From: Coleophoma eucalyptorum
Taxonomy: Eukaryota > Ascomycota > Leotiomycetes > Helotiales > Dermateaceae
Direction: 5' to 3'
Assembly (NCBI GenBank): GCA_026120035.1
Contig: JALRME010000037.1
Coordinates: 186,001-250,000, forward strand
DNA: 64,000 bases
Part shown: positions 11,414-23,413 of the stretch, in pieces
Position numbering within the stretch: position 1 is the stretch's first letter
Layout of the letters: every line of letters begins with the position of its first letter
The notes under the pieces: model-generated
The model's input: the letters and a program-made list of their open reading frames with translations, nothing else
Database searches by the model: none
Told to the model about the DNA's origin: nothing
Translations under genes and position numbers: made by a program

Positions 11414-13853
11414 TCAAGCTCCAAAGTTCATGTACGGATCATGGAAGAAGCCAGAGAACGGTGATGTTCCAGGTGGTGGTGAGTCATTATAAGCGGCATC
11501 TTCACCAGGAACCTGAGCGACCAATCCTTGTCTCTGGCTATTGGGGGAAACAAAAGCTGCCAAAGGGTTCATATTCATATTCATGTTGAACACTGTATCG
11601 TAACTGGGTGATATGCCCCGATCTACTTTTGCTGCTACAGCCGGCTGTGACATAGTTGTATAATCTACTGCGGCCCAAAGATCGACCAATTCGTTTGAGT
11701 CAAGTAGCTCAAACTTAGGTGCAGCTGTGAGAGCCGTCAGAATCGGAGATGGATTCGAAACAAGCTTGTCAAGTATTGCTAGCTACTACCATCAACACAA
11801 GGTTACATGCTCTGGGGAGTAATTATGCATACCATATGTTTCCCATTTTTCCATACGAGAGCGTATTGCTCCAGGAAATCTCTGCCGGTGTTCAGACATT
11901 GTTTTGCCTGCTGGCGACGCTCAATATTCTGGTCGTTTAGGTACATAGTGTGTATGCTGGCACAAACCGTCGTACAGTACCCGAAGTATGAATAAAATAC
12001 CGGGCAGCCGAGAGATTCCGTATCCGTAAGAAGCTTGGTCATCAAACAAGCATTTTCTCTACTGCTCTCTAGGGCTCGGCTGAAAAAGCTGGCGGGGGGC
12101 TTCATACCCATCGATTTACACTTCTGATAGAGTAAGAATGGATGATGAATAAGACATTGTGAAGTGTAGAACAAAACGTAAGAGAAAATGATTGGCCCTG
12201 CAATCTGCATATCATAACCAGACCCCTTTGAGCACTTCGCAGCCGAAAGGGCGTCTTCGATACTGCTACCAATTTCAAATTGGGTTTCAACCTGTAGAAG
12301 TGTCGAATAGATCTTGGCAAAATCAGATTTAGAGTCCCATGGTGGGAGACCATCTTCCTCCTGGCCCTGATCATGGATCATATATTGAGCGCACCTTCCG
12401 ATTATGGAAGCAGCAAGAATGACCAAGGAAAAATAATTTCGACGTTTGTCGTGGCTGTCAACTGAAGAGAAGGCCTGCTTTAGTGTTTGCACCTTTTGGC
12501 AATCACTATCTTGCGAATCCACCTCATAACCTGGCAGCTGGACGTGACATTGTCCGTCAGGAATTGCAGCGGGTCGTGCTTTTCCACAAGAGCAGAGCTT
12601 GTCCAGAATATAGATAGACCAGAAAACACTGCGCCGCTCCTCCTGGTCAGTAAGACTAAGGCTGGCATCGGGTTCCAGCATGAGCCCAAGGTCCTGAGCC
12701 ATTCTGATTGCCAGGCCAATCTTCATCCAGCCTGGGTGTCTTCTTCCACCTAGATTTAGAACTCCATGAGCCTGTATACTTGGTAAATTGCTTCTAAAGA
12801 TTTGTGCTGGATTATAACGCACCTGTAAAGTCGATGATAGAGAGGAGCGTGACAGCCTGACAGATCTGAAGATTGGGATCCGTTTCAGGAGCAAACCACA
12901 CATTTACTATATGATTCCATGAGCTGCTTGCATAAGCCATGGTTGTTTCCTGCTTCTTATTTTGAAAGTGAGGATCTGTCGAAAAGCGTAATGAAGATGC
13001 TAATATAGCCAAGGTCAGGTAATTGGGTATTGAGCCATCTGAATATCTCTGTCGAAAAGTCTTCTCGTGGAAGAAAGTGTATGGTTGGTTGTGAACACGG
13101 GAGAAGTATACATCTATTAGACTGGAAGTTATGTCTGCTGGCGGTAGCTCATCAAGGGATCTATTTATGTGAACTTTCTGTGGTGCAGTAAGGCGGTCTA
13201 TACATACGTTTTTCGCATCTGTGCCGCTTGATCCTGATCATCGTGGCCGATGTCTTGAGCAGAATGATTTATTGAAGGAATTTCATACGAGATTGGAGCG
13301 GGAAGGATCGTCGGCCATCTGGTTTGATTCTGCAGCAAAGGAAGAAAGCTACAAGTGCCATCAGCGGGCATTACTCTTGGACATGCCCTGCATAAAGTGG
13401 ACAGGGCTATCACGTACCTCTGTATGGTGTTTACGAGTTGGTCTACCTTACCCTCGAGGGCTTGGATCCTTTGGGTCAATAGATTCTAGTATTTGAGTTT
13501 GAGTAAAATTAATCAACGCAGATGGCACTTCCATAGAGTCCAGGGGCTTACATCGTTCATTCCGCTTTGCTCGTGGGGGTCTGAAGCGCTGTCTTCCTCT
13601 CTTTCCTGGTTGTCTTTGGGCTGCAAAACATTTCCATCAAAATACTTACAAACCTGCGATAAACGCCGGCAAATCTTGCAAATTGGTCGCTCGCCAGAGC
13701 ATTTCGCTTTTTTTCGCCTATCGACGATGTGAGTATGTATCTCAGTGTGTGAGGATATAGCGAAAGCTGTGGGCGTTCTAACCTGCAGTTCTGGCAAGCC
13801 TGGGCTATGCGCCGGATGGGACGGTATTCATTGAGAGGGGATTGCACCGACAT
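11414..13853 (-). CDS. Zn(II)2Cys6 transcription factor, cluster regulator candidate
   Basis: Seven exons assemble to 689 aa: 13853-13783, 13717-13552, 13495-region exon starting at 13485 and ending 13418, 13348-13208, 13160-12823, 12749-11833 and 11782-11414. The zinc cluster spans the first intron: CQNCRRKKAKC then SGERPICKIC and a sixth Cys six residues later, which is C-x2-C-x6-C-x6-C-x2-C-x6-C. A short coiled stretch (LTQRIQALEGKVDQLVNTI) follows as a dimerisation helix. The middle is the fungal-specific TF domain, with PGWMKIGLAIRMAQDLGL as its hallmark. It sits between the two carboxylase/dehydrogenase gene pairs and is divergent from the dehydrogenase, so control of this cluster is the likely role. 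The exact splice at 13417-13349 is less certain than the others. Confidence 0.9.
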
Positions 13854-14758
13854 GATATGTGGTGATCGTCAAGCAGGATTGGGTAGGCATAGACCATAGG
13901 AAGGTAGCGCCGAAAGGAGGGTGATGGCAAAGTAGAGGCTACGGCACCATCTGACTCTACTGCAATTCGGGAGACTCAAGTAGCTCAGATTGTGCCTGAA
14001 TCCTACCGTGCGTGACTATTAGAGAATTCGAGGACTCCAAGTTACTTCCAGAGGTTGCAAAAGCCTCCGTGCAAGTTACAGCTTGTAAGGGCCATTTGAT
14101 GCGGGGAATCGCGACTAACTCGCAGTTTAGCTCCGGTTAAACACGTGATCTTTACGACAGTACTAATTGTAACCCTTCCTAAAGGTGTAATTGCGATCAC
14201 AGAACATATTTCAGCTGTTATAGATATTTGAGACTATATTATCGGGGAAGTGGAAGATGCTGTGTTCATTCATGATGCTGTTTTGCATCCCCAGGCGGCA
14301 CGGAAAGGACCTTGCCCAACCTATATTCACGTGGGTACTTACATCTGGGGCCAGCCACTGCTGTCTGCTGGTGCGAAGTACAAAGAAGGCGATGACACAG
14401 GCATGTAGTTGTTCTTCGCTGCCCATGTTTCCTGGACATGGTGCAATTCTGATTTGGGGATCCATCACTTCATCGGCTATTCCATGCTTTGCCAAGGGAG
14501 GCGGTCCGGTTGTAGCTCGTACGGACCGTGTCTCTCTGATTGGACCATTTGCATCGATGTTAGCGATGGCTGATCCGGTATTCCCTTCCCCAGATCTTGC
14601 TTGACCGAGGCGAGATGGTGGGTTTTGTCCTGGTCGGCAAGCAAAACGGCCAGCCCATGATATTTTAAACGCGTGGATTGCTACGCTTCAGCACTTTCTT
14701 TTCCTATCATATATTCGATCTGAGCATTGGACTGTGAATATACGAAGTATTGCCCACC
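13854..14758. promoter_or_regulatory. Divergent promoter with inverted CGGTCCG / CGGACCGTG pair
   Basis: A 905-nt region between the regulator (-) and the acyl-CoA dehydrogenase (+). GCGGTCCG at 14501-14508 faces CGGACCGTG at 14522-14530, the reverse complement of CACGGTCCG. An everted or inverted CGG pair is the classic geometry of a Zn2Cys6 dimer site. Because the regulator's own promoter carries it, autoregulation is possible. The rest shows no other feature; overlapping open frames here look like chance. Confidence 0.65.
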
Positions 14759-16312
14759 ATGTCAAACATGCACCTTGGCGAATTGGTTCCATTTGGAGAG
14801 CCGACTTGGTATTCACGAAGATCTTCGCCTTACTATAATGCGTCGCATGAAAGACTCCGAGTGGCGGTTCGGTCTTACATTGAAGAAAAGATCATTCCAC
14901 ACTGTGCTGAATGGGAGGCAGTAGGGTGTGTACCGAAGGAGGTTTGACTCCACCAGCCGATTACTCTACTTAGAAGAAACAGGACACTGAATTTAATGGG
15001 TGTCTAGGTCATTCAAGAATATTCTGCACGAGGATACACCGCAGTTACATTAAATCCAGCCGCGATCGCCAATTACCTTGATAAGGTCGAATTGCCTGGT
15101 GGTATCCGACCCCAGGAATGGGATGGTTTCCATGACTTGATTTGTATCGACGAAATCGCACGTTGTGGCTACCTGGGAGTAATCTGGGCCCTTGGTTGTG
15201 GGGACTCGATTGGATGTCCACCGGTCGTCAACTTTGGATCTGATGCACAAAAGCAACGATTCCTGCCCTCTGTCATTCGTGGACAGAGTCGTTTCTGCCT
15301 GGGAGTCACCGAGCCCGATGGTATGCTAGCATCCTAACTTATTGCGAAGCCTATCTAATATTTGCAGCTGGTTCGGATGTTGCAGGGATCTGCACTACTG
15401 CCAAGCGGAGGGGAGATGTGTATGTTGTCAACGGAGCGAAGAAATGGATCACTAATGGCATGTGGGCAACTCATTGCACAGCAGCTGTGCGGACTGGCGG
15501 TCCAGGAAAAGGTGGAGTCTCTGCCCTCGTTATACCTCTCAATCTGAAAGGCATAACTCGCAGGAAAATCTTGAATTCGGGGGTCTCCGCTAGTGGTAAA
15601 GCTCTCGGCTGAGGAGGGCTGCAGGCGTTACTGATTAATGTTCAACAGGATCGACATATCTAGAATTTGACGACGTCGAAGTGCCAGTGTCTAACCTTCT
15701 TGGTAGAGAAAACGAAGGTTTCAAAATCATCATGTCAAGTATGTCTCATTCTCTGCCGAATACCACACTGCCAAAAATAATGCATACTGACCATATTCAG
15801 ACTTCAATCATGAGCGCTTATGGCTCGCATGCACAAGTTTGAGAATGGCTCGTGAATGTATGAAAGACGCATATAGCCATGCCCTCACCCGGAAGACCTT
15901 CGGTAAGAACCTTATTGATCATCAAGCAATACGTACAAAGTTCTCCGCTATTGGCCTGAAGATAACGCCTACATATGCATTCATGGAATCACTTGTGGCA
16001 ATGGCAGATGATATTACGACGAAGAAGAATAATTGTTCTGGAGAGAGAACAGAAGAGTTGCGTTATGGAGGTCTCATCGCATTGCTGAAGATCTCTGCTG
16101 GCCGAGCCTTAGAGGAGACAGTCAGGGAAACTCAGCAGATAATGGGTGGGTTGGGTTACTCACGTACAGGGAAAGGAGCTCGAATTGAGCAGATCAGTCG
16201 TGATGTCCGGGTAATGGTAGTTGGTGGGGGGAGTGAGGAGATCCTCAGTGACTTGGCATTCAATCAAGAAAGTAGAGATCTAAAGGCAATCGTCCGTGAA
16301 AGTAAATTGTAA
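14759..16312 (+). CDS. Acyl-CoA dehydrogenase (isovaleryl-/citronellyl-CoA type), PTS1 (SKL)
   Basis: Flavoenzyme for alpha,beta-dehydrogenation of the branched acyl-CoA before carboxylation. Exons are 14759-14941, 15008-15320, 15368-15595, 15649-15738 and 15801-16312; 441 aa. The start ATG has a CCACC leader. Family landmarks are FCLGVTEPDAGSD (FAD/substrate region), KKWITNG, and the C-terminal helix region QQIMGGLGYSRTGKGARIEQ followed by RDVRVMVVGGGSEEI. It has no mitochondrial presequence and ends VRESKL, a perfect PTS1. That is unusual, because isovaleryl-CoA dehydrogenase is mitochondrial and hands electrons to ETF. A peroxisomal form would need another electron acceptor, for example oxygen. 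Substrate specificity cannot be told from the sequence by eye. Confidence 0.92.
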
Positions 16313-16664
16313 ATTCAAATAGAAAGGAGGAAGCCAAATCGTACACATTATCTAAGCCTTATCTACACCTGCTGATACGCATCTATGAGGCAAAAGGCTC
16401 CATTTAGATTACGTACTAACTGCTCACATCGATTGGGAAAGATTAATTGAAGGGCCAATTGGTGAAAATAGACACAAAGAAGCTTACGGGCAAGAGTAAA
16501 GAGGGAGAGGGGGAGAGCACCGTCTGTCCCACAATATTTCTGATTCTCTCATCCATTAGAATCATACTATCTGAATTAAGAGTTGTATCGACAAATTTTA
16601 GAAAGTATAGACTGAGCCAGCATGGAAGCGATGGAAGTAGATGGTCCAAAGTAGACTATTTACA
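16313..16664. other. Convergent intergenic region
   Basis: A 352-nt spacer between the 3' ends of the acyl-CoA dehydrogenase (+) and the carboxylase beta gene (-). It is AT-rich, presumably holding both polyadenylation regions. I see nothing else in it. Confidence 0.6.
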
Positions 16665-18754
16665 TCATATTCTAGCAAGGCCTCTGAAACCCAAATTCCC
16701 CTCAATTGGACTAATACTTACAACCTCTAAACACATTCCCAGTACGTCCCTTGTGTCCCTCGGATCAATCACTCCGTCATCTATCAAATGGGCCGAAGTA
16801 CTATAGCTCTCTGAATCTTTGCGAACCGACGCACTAAAACTATCTATTCGCTCTCTCAATTTGTCCTCTTCGACTTCTTTCCCAGCGCGTGCGGCCGAAT
16901 CGCGAGCAATTGTCTCCATCACCCCTCCAAGCTGCTCAGGGCCCATAACAGAGCAACGGCTCGTTGGCCAGGCGAAAATAAATCGCGGTGCATATGCTCT
17001 TCCGCACATGGCGTAGTTACCTGCACCGTACGAGGCGCCACACAGAATACTGATATGTGGTACAGTGCTAGTGCTAACGGCACTTACCAGCTGGGCTCCT
17101 TTCTTAATGAGCCCTGCTCGCTCGGACTTGACACCAACCATGAAGCCAGTAACATTATGCATGAAAACAATTGGATTACGCCTTGATAATTAGAATATTT
17201 AGTTCATCTCTACTTATTGACTTGAGGTACAGAGTGACATACCCTTGATTGCAAAGTTTGATAAAGTTGGTGGCTTTGTCGGACTCATTCGGAAGTATGA
17301 CCGGGTTTTGATTCGCAATAATCCCAGTCAATCGACCTGTACAAATTTTAGTATGGAATGGAATGGTTTAGATTTGTATAACTTTACCATGGATATGTGC
17401 CCAAGCCGTGATTATTCCAGGCCCAAACTGGGGTTTAAATTGTTCGATCCTAGAATCGTCCACAATCCTCAACAGGACCTCTTTCATATCCAGTGGCATC
17501 CGAATGTCTGGGTTAATGATGCCAAGTAAATCTTGCACGTCATACCTAGGCTCGAAGACATCTCTCACATTATTTATCGTCGCTGAATTCTGAGAAGTAG
17601 CAGTTGTAGTCAAAATCCATTCCCTTGCCTTTCTTATTGCGTCGAGTCTATTTAAAATCAGCCCTTCCAAGTCATCCAGTTATTATTAATAGTAACATAC
17701 TCATCTGTTGCTAGTTGGTCAGATAGGCCAGTCACTGTGGAATGCATATCTGCACCTCCGAGGTCTTCCGCTTCGGTGATTTCACCTGTGGCCATTTTCA
17801 CCAGCGGAGGTCCGCCCAAGAATACTTGGGCTTGATCTTTTACAAAGATCGTGTAGTCGGACAAAGCAGGGTGATAAGCTCCTCCTGCAGTCGAGGATCC
17901 GAAAACAATTGCACAACTAGGCATTCCATTTTTAGATCTCAGTGCCAGATCACGAAAGATCTGGCCTCCTTTGTGGAAAACACGGAACTGTTGAGGAAGG
18001 AAGACACCAGCCTAGTCAGACCGTCAAGTCAGCTCACTTTTGCATTTTGATCCACAAGGCAGGATATCCGAACCGACTGAACCAAAGCTATCAAGGGGAG
18101 ATTGTTCTCAGATGCTATCGCGGTTATCCGATTCTGCTTCAGAACTGTACCAATGGTTAGAGGGTTTTGAATAAGTAGATAGCAATGGACTTACCGGTGA
18201 ACTCGTTCCAAGCACCACCTTGTAAAGAAGGAATATGCGCAAGAATCATACAAATTATACCGCTGAGGTACTTCAGAGTCAGTCCCATAATGCGCCATAC
18301 GCCATCTGTGCGACAGAAAGTAAAGGAGGGTGAGGACAACCCCCACATACCTAACAACTCCAATACCAGCAACCAAGGACGCTGACGGGGAGGATTCGGC
18401 AAGCTGATATCCTGAAAACGAGCACAATTCTAAGAAGGGAGTTCCGTTATCTCTCAAAAGTGCCACCCTATCGCGCGCTTTCACAAATTAATATAATGCT
18501 TGATTCTGATGTTGGGGTCAGAACCTACCTAGTAGTTGTCGTGCGGTATGTTTCTCCAGCGCGCCAGGCGATATACTTTCTGAGCATACTACCTGCGATG
18601 CAGAAGCATATTCGGACAATATTTTCTTCCATTTCAGACTGTTTTCTTGAAAATCCGAACTTTTCGTGTTCAGGCTACTTGGTAATGTCGGGAAGGAGGA
18701 TGGAATTACTTCCCGCGACAGACGGGGCGTCTCTGTAAAACCGCTCGACATCAT
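16665..18754 (-). CDS. Acyl-CoA carboxylase beta subunit (carboxyltransferase; methylcrotonyl-/geranyl-CoA type)
   Basis: Carboxyltransferase partner of the alpha subunit at 8781. Eight exons close to 561 aa: 18754-18529, 18477-18351, 18262-18195, 18144-18038, 17987-17701, 17647-17388, 17336-17243 and 17181-16665. The N-half has [34 protein letters not shown] and [17 protein letters not shown], then [20 protein letters not shown]. The C-half has [23 protein letters not shown] and [16 protein letters not shown]. The length matches MCC beta subunits. Where the family usually reads VQSAG, this model reads VQSVR and continues SCLVDQNAK before FRVFHKGG; see findings. The C-terminus GFRGLARI could act as a weak PTS1 (ARI). 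No mitochondrial presequence is evident. Divergent from the acyl-CoA synthetase. Confidence 0.9.
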
Positions 18755-19170
18755 GCTACCAACCTAGAGATTTGGATGGGGATTGGCCTGCAGAAAGAGA
18801 AAGTCCTTAAGACTGATAAATGGCAGTGACTATCATACTTGGCCCATCAACATGAAATTTCCTCATTCCCGATCGTCTCGGCTGTGGTTTGCTTTACCGT
18901 GGCATATGTTTTACTAGGAATCCCGAGCCGCTTCACGGTCCGTCCGTAACGGCAACGCTGCGGATCGGCCGTACGCATTCAATCCCAGGGTTGCTTGCCG
19001 CAAGTTTTCCACAGCTTGTATGTCCTACCAGTTAATATGAATTCGACGATGCTTCTCTTGTTGCTCACAATGTCGCATCGTCCCTCAACATTTGTACTGG
19101 TTCATTCTTTAAAGGGCAGCAGTCTAAGAGGCAATAGCTTAATCGGCTGGTAACTCAGTAGGGCACAGTC
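18755..19170. promoter_or_regulatory. Divergent promoter with CACGGTCCG motif
   Basis: A 416-nt promoter between carboxylase beta (-) and acyl-CoA synthetase (+). CACGGTCCG occurs at 18934-18942, followed at once by TCCGTAACGG and, at 18961, CGGATCGGCCG. This is the third promoter of the cluster with the same nonamer. Confidence 0.65.
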
Positions 19171-21111
19171 ATGCCACCTCCCCTCACCAAAGTGTCATAT
19201 CTACAAGGGCCAACAGAAGAACCCTTATGGAATATAACGCTCAGTCAGCTCCTTCAACAACAAGCAAATAATACCCCGTCCAGACAATGTCTCGTGTTTT
19301 CCGAAGCCAACTGCCATGTCAATTATAGAGATCTTTACCTTCGCACCTTAAGGATTGCGAAGGCACTTATCGCGGCAAAAATTGGTCATGGAGATCATAT
19401 TGGAATCATGGCTGGAAATTGTCTCCCTTATGTGGAACTGCTGTTTGCTGCCGCACATGTTGGTGCGGTCTTCGTCGTTTTGAACAACACCTACACAGCA
19501 ACCGAGCTCAAGTCTGCATTGAAGCATTCTGGTATGAATCATTTCTCTGTCAAAACTCCAACTAACACATTGTCTTAGAGTGCAGGATCATTTTTACTGT
19601 ACCATCCATCGGGAAGTCTCCAAACTCGGCAATTCTGGATTCGCTCTATACAGAACTTCACAGCACAAATTTATCTAAGCTTGAAAGCGCCATTATGCTT
19701 AAACCTGAATCTTCGCAACGGTTTATGGCATATGACACTTTTAACAACTTGGGTAGACACATTACTGACGATCAATTGTATGCAAGGATGAGAAATGTCC
19801 AGACTACTGATGTCTGCAATCTTCAATTCACCAGTGGCACAACTGGGAGCCCTAAGGCTGCTATGCTGACGCATAAGTATTTATTATCCTATATGTATCT
19901 CTTAGGGTATCACTGAATGCAAGACAGGAGTATTATCAACAATGGACGGTTCATCGGTGATCGAATGCGCCTGAGCCCGGACGATATAATCTGCTGTCCT
20001 CCGCCGTTATTTCACTGCTTTGGTCTTGTCCTTGGCTTATTAGCAGTGTTCACGCATGGAGCTAGTATTGTGTTTCCAAGTGAAACTTTCAATCCTGCAG
20101 CAGTACTACAAGCCGTCTCAATGGAACGTTGCACAGGATTACACGGCGTTCCGGCAATGTTCTCCGCAGAGTTGGAGTGCTTGAAAGAGAATCTAGACTT
20201 TTCACACCTCAGAACTGGGATAGCAGCCGGAGCACCAGTACCAAGGAAGCTAATGGAAGACCTTCGCAACATTTTACATCTGAATGAGATAACAAATACC
20301 TACGGTGAGAAGTCCGACGCTGCATGCTCCCTTAGTGATGAACTCATATGAAACAGGAATGACTGAAACCTCGCCTGCAACCTTTATGACTTCCACCGAT
20401 GACCCAATAGAGATGCGGCTTACTACTGTAGGACGCATACTACCCCATACAAAGGCCAAGATTATCGACAAAAATGGCGATATAGTACCAATTGGATCAA
20501 GGGGCGAACTCTGTGTCGCTGGATTTGCCCTTCAAAAAGGCTATTGGAAGAACCCGGTCAAGACAGCAGAAGTTATGAGAACTGATCAAGAAGGTGTTCT
20601 GTGGATGCATACTGGCGATGAAGCAATCTTCGATATGCGAGGATACTGTAGCATCACTGGTCGCATCAAAGACGTCATCATTAGAGGTAATGTCTCGCTT
20701 TCTTCCAGTTCCCTCCTGCCTTCTCAGAAAGGAGCATTCCCTAATACTGAGGCTTTGACTACAGGTGGTGAGAACATATATCCTCTCGAGATTGAGGAGC
20801 GCCTTTTTCAGCATCCAGCAATCATGCAAGTGAGTGTATTTGGTATTTCGTCTCCAAAATACGGTGAAGTTGTAGCTGCAGTCTTGAAACATCGACCTGG
20901 ATACGAAAAGCCAACAATGGAGTCCCTACGGTCTTTCGTGTGGAAAACTCTGGGGAGGCATAAAGCACCCGTGCATATATGGTGGCTAAAGGAGGGAGAA
21001 GACTTTCCGAAGACAGGGAGTGGAAAGATTATGAAACATGTGTTACGTGAAAGAGGTGAGAGAATGCGGAAAATTGAGGAACGCGGAATACCGATGATTT
21101 CAAGGCTATAA
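19171..21111 (+). CDS. Acyl-CoA synthetase (AMP-binding), PTS1 (SRL)
   Basis: Activates a carboxylic acid to its CoA thioester with ATP, the entry step of the cluster. Exons are 19171-19531, 19579-19876, 19928-20304, 20357-20686 and 20765-21111; 570 aa. The AMP-binding P-loop is LQFTSGTTGSPKAAMLTH. The adenylation motif runs TNTYGMTETSP across the third intron. The hinge is MHTGDEAIFDMRGYCSITGR, and the C-terminal catalytic Lys is in PKTGSGKIMKH. The C-terminus is PMISRL, a standard PTS1 variant. It belongs to the medium/short-chain acyl-CoA synthetase group rather than to long-chain FadD types. Isovalerate, or a geranate/citronellate-like acid, would suit the neighbouring enzymes. Confidence 0.93.
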
Positions 21112-21247
21112 GAAATACAGAGCATATTCAAAATTATCCAAGAAAGAATTCGAACATTATCCTCGAAATGAAATATAATTTTATTGACATCTTTAACAGT
21201 TGACCATTCATTCCAATTTAATACTGTCCTTTTACTAGTCATAGCTT

Positions 21248-23413
<2,166 letters not shown>

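Noticed and set aside
16665..16740. Alternative C-terminal splice of the carboxylase beta subunit through GTAAGT
   Set aside because: The resulting introns would be under 45 nt, and the unspliced reading gives a family-like end.
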